Source of the DNA: DSOI01 sp041394885
GTDB taxonomy: Bacteria > Acidobacteriota > Terriglobia > Bryobacterales > Bryobacteraceae
NCBI GenBank assembly: GCA_041394885.1
Contig: JAWKHI010000024.1
Coordinates: forward strand, 1 to 64,000
Length of the DNA stretch: 64,000 nucleotides
Direction of reading: 5' to 3'
Shown: positions 16,237 to 24,211 of the stretch, piece by piece
Layout: the number at the start of each line of letters is the position of its first letter
Numbering within the stretch: the stretch's first letter is position 1
Translations under genes and position numbers: made by a program
The notes under the pieces: model-generated
The model's input: the letters and a program-made list of their open reading frames with translations, nothing else
Database searches by the model: none
Told to the model about the DNA's origin: nothing

Positions 16237-19200
16237 TCAGAACTCGTAACGCAAGCTCAACTGCACGTTCCGCTCGCTGTTCTTGGCAGTAACTTTCCCG
16301 AACGTTCCACTGGTCGGGTTGGTATCCACTCCGCTCCAGTTCGGATGATTCGGGAAATTGAAGAACTCCGCCCGGAACTGCACGCGGTGGGACTCGTGAA
16401 TCTGGAAGCTCTTGAAAGCCGCCAGATTCCAGTTTTGGAACCCGACGTTGTTAAACGGCAGGGAGTTCCGCGTCTGGTTCCCGTAGGTGCCGGGCGCCGG
16501 CCGCGAGAAGATGGCGGAACCATCGGAATTCGTCGGAACGAAATAGAAGTTCGCATCGCCGCGGCCTTGGGAAAACTGCCTGGTCACTTGCGGCGCCGCG
16601 GTCATGTTCCAGGGCTTGAAGTCATTGGACCCGATGCCCGGGAAATCGTCGCTGGAGCCGACCGTGAACGGAGTGCCGGTCTGGGCCTGGATCACGCCCG
16701 TCACCTGCCAGCCACCCGCGATCTTCTCGGCGAGGTTGTTCCCACCGCGGAAGAAAGGCAGCTCGTAGATGAAATTGAAGTTCGCTACATGGCGCGTGTC
16801 GAAGCTCGAAAGGCCCCAGTAGTTACGGTCGTCGAAAGGATTGTACAACCGGTCCCGGCGGCCGGACGCGTTGTCGTAGCTCTTGGCGTAGGTGTAGGCG
16901 AACCCGTAGAGGAAGCCGTTCGAGAACCGGCGGTTCAATTCCACCTGCAGGCCATTGTACTCGCTCCTCGCCGCGTTCTCGTTCATCGGAATGAACGCGA
17001 AGCCCTTGTAGGGACGCAGCGCGTTGACGTTCACACCGCGGTTGGCCTGAACCGTTCCGGGCTGCAGGGCGTTCAGGTCCCGCTCGCGCTCCAGGTGGTT
17101 GCCCGCCGTACCGACGTAGCCCACCTCGAGAATCGTCTTGAACCCGATGTCGCGCTGAATGCCGAAGTTCCACTTGTAGGAACTCGGAATCTTGTACACC
17201 GGATCCTGTGTCATGAAGAACTGCGGGAAAGACGTCCGAGCGCCGCCGCCCGGATTGTCAACACCTCCGTTGGCCACCGACACCATCGGCTGGAAGGGAG
17301 GATTGCCGCCCAAGAAAATGTTGTCGGCCACGCCGGGACGCGCCATGAAACGCCCGAAGCCGGCACGCAACACCGTCTTTCCGTCGATCGAATAGGCTAC
17401 GCCAATGCGCGGCTGGAAATTGTCGTAGTGCATCTTCCCGTAATAGGAATCGCCGCCGTCGAACAGGTAATTGAACTCACCCGAATCGGCCACCGCGACG
17501 CGGCCCTTTGCCGCCGCCGGAAATCCAGTGCCTGGAATCAGTACGCCATTGAACCGGTCTCCGGAGAGCACGTTGCCGGTTCGCGGATCGAGCACGGCTT
17601 CGTTGGCTTTGTTGTACCGGCTGGGATCGAACACGGCGATATTGCCCCAAAGGCTCTTGTAGTAAGGATTCATCATCGTGTGCCGGAGCCCCAGTTCCAC
17701 GCGCAGCTTGTCGGTGGCCTTCCAGCTATCCTGCACGAACCATTCCCAGGAGTGGGCCCGGTACGGCGTGAACGCCCGCGGACCGATTTCGGCGTAGGTG
17801 TCAAATAGCCCCAGCGCCGCGTTGGCGATCCCGAGGTTGGTGGTGGCCGCTCCGGCCCGCGCATCGGAAAACACGAACCGCCCGTTCTGGTTGTTGGTGC
17901 CGCCCGGCACGCCGCTGACGTTGATCTGGTCAAAGTCGTTCTGGCCCAGACGCTCGAAGAAGAACCCGAACTTCCAGGTATGCTTACCGGCGATCTTGGT
18001 CAGGTTGTCCGAGATGGTGTAGATCGGCCCGGTGGACGAGGATGGGTACGGACCGCCGTCCAGCCCGACAAAGTTCGGCATGTTCACGGTCGGAATCTTA
18101 TCGAAGATCTCCTTGCGCTCCGGGAAGATGTACGGGTAGTTGATCCCGTACTTGGATCGCGCGAATCGCTCGCCATCCCGCTGGATTCCGATGTAGACCC
18201 GATCGACGCTTGCCGTGGCGGTGAACTCATTGATCGTCGAGGCGCCGATCGTATAGATGTGGTTGAGCGACGCCGTCCGGTTGGGGCGGGACCAGTCTGT
18301 GACCGCACGGTCCAGTCCGCCGCGGAAGGCGTCGAGCGCTGTCCACTCATACCGTTGGAGCCGGAAGCGGAAGGTATGCGCCTCGGTGGGAACGAAGTCG
18401 ATCGCGACCGTGTCCTTCCGCTGATTCTGCGGATTGGGCCGGATCTGGAAGAAGTTCTGCGTGCCTAGCTGATAGCCGGGAGTCGGTTCCGGATACGCCC
18501 GGAGCAGCCCAATACCGTTGGCGCTCAGACGCGAAGCCGGAATGATGTTGCCCGCGAAGGGCTGCCCGCTGGAGGGATCGTTCACTACGCGCACCCTTCC
18601 AAAGAACGGATTCGCCGGATCGAGCGCTTCCGAGAAATTCCCATTGCGCATCAGCAGCGACGGCACCACCTGCGACGTCGATTGCTGCCGCCGGAACCGC
18701 ACCCACTCCTGGCTCCATAGGAAGAACAATTTGTTCTTGTCGGTGTTCCACTTACCTGGAATGTAGACAGGGCCACCCAAGTTATAGCCGAACTGGTTGA
18801 ATCGCGCCGCGTTTCGCGATGCGCCCGCGCGATTGTTGCCCCAGGAGTTGGCGTCGAGTTTCTCGTTGCGGAAATACTCGTACAACGCGCCATGAAAGTC
18901 ACGCCCGCCGGACTTGGTCACCATGCGAACCTGCCCGCCGGCGCTGCGCCCATACTCGGCGTTGTAGTTCGCGGTGAGGATCTGGATTTCCTGCACCGTT
19001 TCCAAGTCGGCGGTGCCGATCGAGGTCCCGTTGGCGCGCGTGCGCGTGCCGATCGCGCCGTCGAAGGTGATCAGGTAATCCTGCGTCCGGGACCCGTTGA
19101 TCGACAGGCCCGCGCTGGTCAGCCCGAAGCTGAATCCCGAGAGAGCGCCGCCGCGCACGCCGGGTTTGAGCAGCGCCAGAAACAGAGGATTCCTCCCGTT

Positions 19201-19641
19201 CAGCATCAGGTTCTTGATCTGCTCGTTCTGCACGAGTTTACCCACGGTGGCCGTTTCCGACTGCAATGCGACGGCCGCCGCCACGACTTCGACGGTCTCG
19301 GTCACCGCGCCCACGTCGAGAGTCACGTCCACCGAGGCGGCTACGCTCGGGTCCAGCTTGTTCTGCGTGCTGACGAACTTCTTGAACCCAGCGGCTTCCA
19401 CCGACACGGTGTAGAAACCCGGTGGGAGGCTGGAAACGATGTAGTATCCTTGCTCGTTGGTCGCGGCCTTGCGTTCGACGCCGGTGGCTTCGTTGCGTAC
19501 GGTGACGCTCGCGTTCGCGATCACAGCTTGGCTCGTATCCCGAACCGTTCCTATCATTTGCGCTGTGTCGGACTGCGCCTGCATCGAAATTGCGGCAACC
19601 AGGCCGACCAGCCCTGAGGCGACGATCTGTCGCGTACTCAT
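16237..19641 (-). CDS. TonB-dependent receptor with carboxypeptidase-regulatory domain (copy A)
   Basis: 1134 residues, starting at ATG 19639-19641 behind a purine-rich site (GGGGGTAAGG) on the coding strand. Signal peptide 1-22 (ends MQAQS). Residues about 25-110 are a CarboxypepD_reg-like domain (GTVRDTSQAVIANASVTVRN). Next comes a plug domain (LNGRNPLFLALLKPGV, then IQILTANYNAEYGRSAGGQV), and from about 230 a long beta-barrel ending in aromatic RYEF. This is the Oar-like family that imports large substrates or nutrients across the outer membrane in Bacteroidetes and Acidobacteria. The adjacent copy B has the same length and mostly identical sequence, so this is one half of a tandem duplication. 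Substrate unknown. Confidence 0.9.
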   Translation of the reverse strand: MSTRQIVASGLVGLVAAISMQAQSDTAQMIGTVRDTSQAVIANASVTVRNEATGVERKAATNEQGYYIVSSLPPGFYTVSVEAAGFKKFVSTQNKLDPSVAASVDVTLDVGAVTETVEVVAAAVALQSETATVGKLVQNEQIKNLMLNGRNPLFLALLKPGVRGGALSGFSFGLTSAGLSINGSRTQDYLITFDGAIGTRTRANGTSIGTADLETVQEIQILTANYNAEYGRSAGGQVRMVTKSGGRDFHGALYEYFRNEKLDANSWGNNRAGASRNAARFNQFGYNLGGPVYIPGKWNTDKNKLFFLWSQEWVRFRRQQSTSQVVPSLLMRNGNFSEALDPANPFFGRVRVVNDPSSGQPFAGNIIPASRLSANGIGLLRAYPEPTPGYQLGTQNFFQIRPNPQNQRKDTVAIDFVPTEAHTFRFRLQRYEWTALDAFRGGLDRAVTDWSRPNRTASLNHIYTIGASTINEFTATASVDRVYIGIQRDGERFARSKYGINYPYIFPERKEIFDKIPTVNMPNFVGLDGGPYPSSSTGPIYTISDNLTKIAGKHTWKFGFFFERLGQNDFDQINVSGVPGGTNNQNGRFVFSDARAGAATTNLGIANAALGLFDTYAEIGPRAFTPYRAHSWEWFVQDSWKATDKLRVELGLRHTMMNPYYKSLWGNIAVFDPSRYNKANEAVLDPRTGNVLSGDRFNGVLIPGTGFPAAAKGRVAVADSGEFNYLFDGGDSYYGKMHYDNFQPRIGVAYSIDGKTVLRAGFGRFMARPGVADNIFLGGNPPFQPMVSVANGGVDNPGGGARTSFPQFFMTQDPVYKIPSSYKWNFGIQRDIGFKTILEVGYVGTAGNHLERERDLNALQPGTVQANRGVNVNALRPYKGFAFIPMNENAARSEYNGLQVELNRRFSNGFLYGFAYTYAKSYDNASGRRDRLYNPFDDRNYWGLSSFDTRHVANFNFIYELPFFRGGNNLAEKIAGGWQVTGVIQAQTGTPFTVGSSDDFPGIGSNDFKPWNMTAAPQVTRQFSQGRGDANFYFVPTNSDGSAIFSRPAPGTYGNQTRNSLPFNNVGFQNWNLAAFKSFQIHESHRVQFRAEFFNFPNHPNWSGVDTNPTSGTFGKVTAKNSERNVQLSLRYEF

Positions 19642-19846
19642 GGACCTTACCCCCTGAAGTTAAGTTACGTTAATGTACTACCAGACAAAGGGTCATACAT
19701 AAACATTCGTTAGTGTAACATCACCAAATTAAGAAATGGTGACCGTCGCGCTTCGCCCGGGGGCAAAAAAGCGACCCCGCCAAGCCGGAGCCTGGCGGGG
19801 CCTATTATTAAGTTGTGTTAATTTAGTTACGTTCCAGTCTTACCGG
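19642..19846. other. Intergenic region between the two duplicated receptors
   Basis: It carries the promoter of copy A (leftward) and the terminator of copy B. AT-rich elements AAGTTACGTTAATG (19663-19676) and TTAATTTAGTTACG (19819-19832) share the core AGTTACG. A rightward frame from 19736 that runs antisense through copy B is a codon-usage shadow and is not called. Confidence 0.5.
19764..19800 (-). terminator. Intrinsic terminator of receptor copy B
   Basis: CCCCGCCA (19775-19782) pairs with TGGCGGGG (19793-19800). On the minus strand the stem is followed, 4 nt later, by a run of six T. It therefore ends the leftward transcript of the 19847-23251 gene. Confidence 0.8.
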
Positions 19847-22800
19847 TCAGAACTGGTAACGCAGGCTCAACTGCACGTTCCGTTCGCTGTTTTTGGCTGT
19901 AATCTTGCCGAAGGTACCGCTGTTGGGGTTGGTGTCCACGCCGCTCCAGTTGGGGTGATTGGGGAAGTTGAAGAACTCCGCCCGGAACTGGACACTGTGC
20001 GCTTCGTGAATCTGGAAGCTCTTGAAAGCCGCCAGATTCCAGTTCTGGAACCCGACGTTGTTGAACGGCAGGCTATTCCGAGTCTGGTTTCCGAAGGTGC
20101 CGGGAGCCGGACGGGTGAAGATCGCCGTCCCGTCGGAGTTCCTCGGCGTGAAGTAGAAGTTCGCGTCTCCCGAGCCTTGCGAAAACTGCTTCGGGGTCGA
20201 AGGCGTGGAGCTCATGTTCCAGGGCTTGAAGTCGTTAGACCCAATGCCCGGGAAATCGTCGCTGGACCCAACGGTGAACGGCGTCCCCGTTTGGGCCTGG
20301 ATCACGCCCGTCACCTGCCAGCCGCCGGCGATCTTCTGGGCCAGGTTGTTCCCGCCGCGGAAGAAAGGCAGCTCGTAGATGAAGTTGAAGTTGGCTACGT
20401 GGCGCGTGTCGAAGCTCGACAGGCCCCAATAGTCGCGATCGTTGAACGGGTTGTACAAGCGATCCCGCCGCCCGGATGCGTTGTCGTAGCTCTTGGCGTA
20501 GGTATAGGCGAATCCGTACAGGAACCCGTTCGAGAAGCGCCGGTTCAACTCTACCTGCAGCCCGTTATACCGGCTCCGCGCCGCATTCTCGTTCATCGGA
20601 ATGAACGCGAACCCTTTGTAGGGACGGAGGGCGTTGACGTTGACGCCTGGATTGGCCTGCACCGTGCCCGGCTGCAAGGCGTTCAGGTCCCGTTCGCGCT
20701 CCAGATGGTTGCCCGCCGTGCCGACGTAGCCCACCTCGAGAATCGTCTTGAACCCGATGTCGCGCTGCACTCCAAGGTTCCACTTGTAGGAACTCGGAAT
20801 CTTGTACACCGGATCCTGCGTCATGAAGAACTGCGGGAAAGACGTCCGCGCGCCGCCGCCCGGATTATCCACCACGCCGTTGGCCACCGACACCATCGGC
20901 TGGAAGGGAGGATTCCCGCCGAGGAAGACGTTGTCGGCCACGCCCGGACGCGCCATGAACCGTCCGAATCCGCTGCGGACCACGGTCTTACTGTCGATCG
21001 AGTACGCCACGCCCAGCCGCGGCTGGAAGTTCTTGTACTGCATCTGACCGTAGTAGGGATCGCCGCCGTCGAACAGGTAGTTGAACTCGCCCGAATCGGC
21101 CACGGCCACACGGCCCTTGGCCGCCGCCGGGAACCCGGTTCCGGGAATGAGCACGCCGTTGTAGCGGTCCCCGGAGAGCACATTGCCGGTGCGCGGATCG
21201 AGCACCGCTTCGTTGGACTTGTTGTAGCGGCTGGGGTCGAAGACCGCGATGTTGCCCCACAGGCTCTTGTAGTAGGGATTCATCATCGTATGCCGCATTC
21301 CCAGTTCAACGCGCAGTTTGTCGGTGACCTTCCAGCTATCCTGGACGAACCATTCCCACGAGTGCGCCCGGTAGGGAGTGAAAGCCCGCGGACCGATCTC
21401 GGCATAGGTATCGAACAGGCCGAGGGCCGCGTTGGCGATCGCCACACCCGTGGTACCCGCGCCCGACCGAGCGTCGGAAAACACGAAACGCCCGTTCTGG
21501 TTGTTGGTGCCGCCCGGCACGCCGCTCACGTTGATCTGGTCGAAATCATTCTGGCCAAGCCGCTCGAAGAAGAATCCGAACTTGAACGTGTGTTTGCCGG
21601 ATACCTTCGTGAGGTTGTTCGAGATCGTGTAGATCGGGCCCGTCGACGACGACGGGTAGGGACCGCCGTCGAGTGTCTGGAAGTTCGGAATGTCCACGGT
21701 CGGGATCTTGTCGAAGATCTCCTTCCGTTCCGGGAAGATGTACGGGTAGTTGATCCCATACTTGGATCGCGCGAACCGTTCGCCTTCCCGTTGGATCCCG
21801 ATGTAGACGCGATCGACGCTGGCCGTCGCCGTGAACTCATTGATCAGCGTGGAGCCGATCGTATAGATGTGGTTCAAGGAAGCAGTCCGGTTCGGGCGCG
21901 ACCAATCGGTCACCGCGCGGTCGAAACCGGTACGGAAGGCGTCGAGCGAGGTCCACTCGTAGCGCTGCAACCGGAATCGGAACGTATGCGACTGCGTGGG
22001 CACGAAGTCAATCGACACCGTGTCTTTCCGTTGATCCTGCGGATTCGGACGGATCTGGAAGAAGTTTGCACGGCCCACGAGGTATCCGGCCGTCGGGTCC
22101 GGATAGGCGTTCAGCAGCCCGGCACCGTTGGCGCTCAACCGCGACGCGGGAATCACGTTGCCGGGAAAAGCCTGGCTCGTGGTTGGATCGTTGATCGTCC
22201 GGACGCGGCCGAAATACGGATTGGAGGCATTCAGCAGCTCCGAGAAATCGCCCCGGCGCATCGCCGCCGACGGCACCGTCACCGACGTCGATTGCTCGCG
22301 CCTGTATTTGACCCATTCCTGGCTCCAGAGGAAGAACAGCTTGTTCTTGTCCGTGTTCCACTTGCCCGGAATGTACACCGGACCGCCGATGTTGTAGCCA
22401 AACTGATTGAACCGCGCCGCGTTGCGCTTGGCGCCGGCCCGATTGTTACCCCACGAGTTGGCGTCGAGTTTGTCGTTGCGGAAATACTCGTAGGCCGATC
22501 CATGGAAGTCACGCCCGCCGGACTTGGTCACCATGCGAACCTGCCCGCCGGACGACCGTCCGTACTCGGCATTGTAGTTCGCCGTCAGTATCTGGATCTC
22601 CTGCACGGTCTCCAGATCCGCCGTCCCGATCGAGGTACCGTTGGCGCGCGTGCGCGTGCCGATGGCACCGTCGAAGGTGATGAGATAATCCTGGCTCCGC
22701 GATCCGTTGATCGACAAGCCCGCGTTGGTAAGCCCAAAACTGAATCCCGATAGCGCGCCGCCGCGCACGCCGGGCTTCAGCAGCGCCAGGTACAGCGGAT

Positions 22801-23251
22801 TCCGGCCGTTGAGCATCAGGTTCTTGATCTGCTCGCCCTGCACCAGCTTACCCACCGTCGCGGTTTCCGACTGCAGCGACACCGCCGCCGCCACAACCTC
22901 CACCGTCTCGGTGACGGCGCCCACATCGAGCGTCACATCCACCGATGCCGCCACGCTCGGATCCAACTTGTTCTGCGTGGTAACCGCGCGTTTGAATCCC
23001 GCCGCTTCCACCGACACCGTGTAGAAACCCGGAGGAAGGCTAGTCACGATGTAATATCCCGTTTCGTTCGTGGAAGCCTTGCGTTCCACCCCCGTGGCCT
23101 CGTTACGGACCGTGACGTTCGCGTTCGCGATTACCGCCTGGCTCGTATCCCGGACCGTTCCCGTCAACTGCGCCGTGTCGGACTGCGCCCACAGACATGC
23201 GGCGGCCAGCCCAAGTAGCAATACCGGCGCGACAAAGCGTCGAATGCTCAT
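19847..23251 (-). CDS. TonB-dependent receptor with carboxypeptidase-regulatory domain (copy B)
   Basis: 1134 residues, same domain order as copy A: signal peptide (ends CLWAQS), CarboxypepD_reg-like domain, plug, then barrel ending RYQF. The start at ATG 23249-23251 is supported by AAGGAG 8 nt upstream on the coding strand. Relative to copy A the mature plug and barrel are nearly colinear without gaps, so both copies look functional. A terminator follows its stop (19764-19800), so copies A and B have separate transcription units. They may bind slightly different ligands; this is inferred from loop substitutions only. Confidence 0.9.
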   Translation of the reverse strand: MSIRRFVAPVLLLGLAAACLWAQSDTAQLTGTVRDTSQAVIANANVTVRNEATGVERKASTNETGYYIVTSLPPGFYTVSVEAAGFKRAVTTQNKLDPSVAASVDVTLDVGAVTETVEVVAAAVSLQSETATVGKLVQGEQIKNLMLNGRNPLYLALLKPGVRGGALSGFSFGLTNAGLSINGSRSQDYLITFDGAIGTRTRANGTSIGTADLETVQEIQILTANYNAEYGRSSGGQVRMVTKSGGRDFHGSAYEYFRNDKLDANSWGNNRAGAKRNAARFNQFGYNIGGPVYIPGKWNTDKNKLFFLWSQEWVKYRREQSTSVTVPSAAMRRGDFSELLNASNPYFGRVRTINDPTTSQAFPGNVIPASRLSANGAGLLNAYPDPTAGYLVGRANFFQIRPNPQDQRKDTVSIDFVPTQSHTFRFRLQRYEWTSLDAFRTGFDRAVTDWSRPNRTASLNHIYTIGSTLINEFTATASVDRVYIGIQREGERFARSKYGINYPYIFPERKEIFDKIPTVDIPNFQTLDGGPYPSSSTGPIYTISNNLTKVSGKHTFKFGFFFERLGQNDFDQINVSGVPGGTNNQNGRFVFSDARSGAGTTGVAIANAALGLFDTYAEIGPRAFTPYRAHSWEWFVQDSWKVTDKLRVELGMRHTMMNPYYKSLWGNIAVFDPSRYNKSNEAVLDPRTGNVLSGDRYNGVLIPGTGFPAAAKGRVAVADSGEFNYLFDGGDPYYGQMQYKNFQPRLGVAYSIDSKTVVRSGFGRFMARPGVADNVFLGGNPPFQPMVSVANGVVDNPGGGARTSFPQFFMTQDPVYKIPSSYKWNLGVQRDIGFKTILEVGYVGTAGNHLERERDLNALQPGTVQANPGVNVNALRPYKGFAFIPMNENAARSRYNGLQVELNRRFSNGFLYGFAYTYAKSYDNASGRRDRLYNPFNDRDYWGLSSFDTRHVANFNFIYELPFFRGGNNLAQKIAGGWQVTGVIQAQTGTPFTVGSSDDFPGIGSNDFKPWNMSSTPSTPKQFSQGSGDANFYFTPRNSDGTAIFTRPAPGTFGNQTRNSLPFNNVGFQNWNLAAFKSFQIHEAHSVQFRAEFFNFPNHPNWSGVDTNPNSGTFGKITAKNSERNVQLSLRYQF

Positions 23252-23435
23252 GGAGAAAACTCCTTGTCAAGATTTGGAAGACCTTGGACCGGCACACTTA
23301 TACCGACCCCTGATTTACCTGACTCCCAATTTAGCACCGGCGCATGACGCGTATGTGACAGCCGTCACTTTGTCCGCGATTCGAAAGTTATTAAAAAGCA
23401 ATCTATTAAAACATTAACACTGCGGTCTAAGTCGC
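23252..23435. other. Promoter region of receptor copy B
   Basis: A 184-bp AT-rich gap. On the minus strand a TATAAG -10-like hexamer precedes the receptor copy B start. The left part of the gap between 23380 and 23435 contains a run of A/T with no strong hairpin. I see nothing else. Confidence 0.4.
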
Positions 23436-23972
23436 CTATTTCGCGCCCGCGTTGACCAGCAGCGTGCGAATCTCCGGCGTCATCGTCCGGGCCACTCGGT
23501 CTCCGCCCGCCCTCAGCCATAGCGGCGTACCGCCATCCCGGCGGCTCACCCGATTGGGATCCGCTCCCATTGCCAACAACACCCGTACCGCGTCGGTCAT
23601 TCCCTGCGAAACCGCCACATGCAAAGCGGGGTCATGCCTGGCCGATTCCGCGCGCGCATCCGCCCCACGCTCGAGCAGCAAGACGGCGATCGCCTCATGC
23701 CCGCGCGAAAGGGCGTGGAGAAGCGGTGTCTCCGACTGGAGGATCATGTCCGTTTCCCGGATGCCATTGAAACGCGAATTAGGATCCTTGCCCTGCCCGA
23801 GCAGCGACCGCACCGCCTCGACGTCGCCCCGGTCGATCGCCTCGTAGAGATGCATGTTCCCCGCAAGCCATGACTCGCCGAGGATGTCTCCCAGCCATCC
23901 GATGGCGAGCAACCCTCCGAATACCAGGATCCACGCCGTCCACCGCCGCCGCTTAGCCGTTCGGCCCATCAC
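23436..23972 (-). CDS. Membrane-anchored ankyrin-repeat protein
   Basis: 178 residues from ATG 23970-23972, or the next ATG three bases later. The N-terminus is basic (GRTAKRRRW) followed by one hydrophobic segment (about residues 13-27, WILVFGGLLAIGWLG), which suggests a single inner-membrane anchor. Residues 40-175 contain three to four ankyrin-type units (LYEAIDRGDVEAVRSLL, LLHALSRGHEAIAVLLLERGAD, ALHVAVSQGMTDAVRVLL, PLWLRAGGD). Ankyrin repeats bind proteins; the partner is not known. There is no obvious operon partner on the same strand. Confidence 0.75.
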   Translation of the reverse strand: MMGRTAKRRRWTAWILVFGGLLAIGWLGDILGESWLAGNMHLYEAIDRGDVEAVRSLLGQGKDPNSRFNGIRETDMILQSETPLLHALSRGHEAIAVLLLERGADARAESARHDPALHVAVSQGMTDAVRVLLAMGADPNRVSRRDGGTPLWLRAGGDRVARTMTPEIRTLLVNAGAK

Positions 23973-24211
23973 CGTTCACCGCGCCAGGGAACCGCCGCAA
24001 TATCCCTCGGAATTTCGCTACAAACAGGCACGATCCATAGCTACCATACCAGCGCCGCGCCCGCCATTGCTCCGGCGAGGCACCGCGGAGGTCGCGCCGA
24101 GGCACCGGCAGCAGGGCGCTTGCATTCAAAAATGTAGTTTGCTACATTTTTGTAAATTTCACAATGAATGTGGAAATGAACACTACTTCTACTTCCCAAG
24201 GGAGGTCTAGC
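23973..24211. other. Intergenic region upstream of receptor C
   Basis: A 239-bp gap with the divergent promoters of the ankyrin gene and the third receptor. The prominent signal is a long palindrome (24128-24151). Otherwise only a strong ribosome-binding site for the rightward gene is seen. Confidence 0.5.
24128..24151. promoter_or_regulatory. Palindrome upstream of the receptor gene, probable operator
   Basis: AAAAATGTAG (24128-24137) and CTACATTTTT (24142-24151) are perfect 10-bp inverted arms around a TTTG spacer, 60 bp upstream of the start codon at 24212. The arrangement TGTAG-N4-CTACA looks like a binding site for a dimeric regulator. It has no G/C-rich stem and is not a terminator. 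Confidence 0.55.

Larger units (their letters stand above)
16237..23251. repeat. Tandem duplication of a 3.4-kb receptor gene
   Basis: The genes at 16237-19641 and 19847-23251 run in the same direction and encode proteins of identical length (1134). Visible alignment shows long identical stretches with scattered substitutions, clustered in the signal peptide and in a few loops (for example around RAYPEPTPGYQLG versus NAYPDPTAGYLVG). Many codon differences are synonymous, which suggests an old duplication kept by selection or by gene conversion. Confidence 0.85.

Noticed and set aside
19736..22753. A 1005-codon rightward frame antisense to receptor B.
   Set aside because: It overlaps the receptor in antisense along its whole length, has no promoter or start signal and no recognisable domain; it is a shadow of GC-rich codons.
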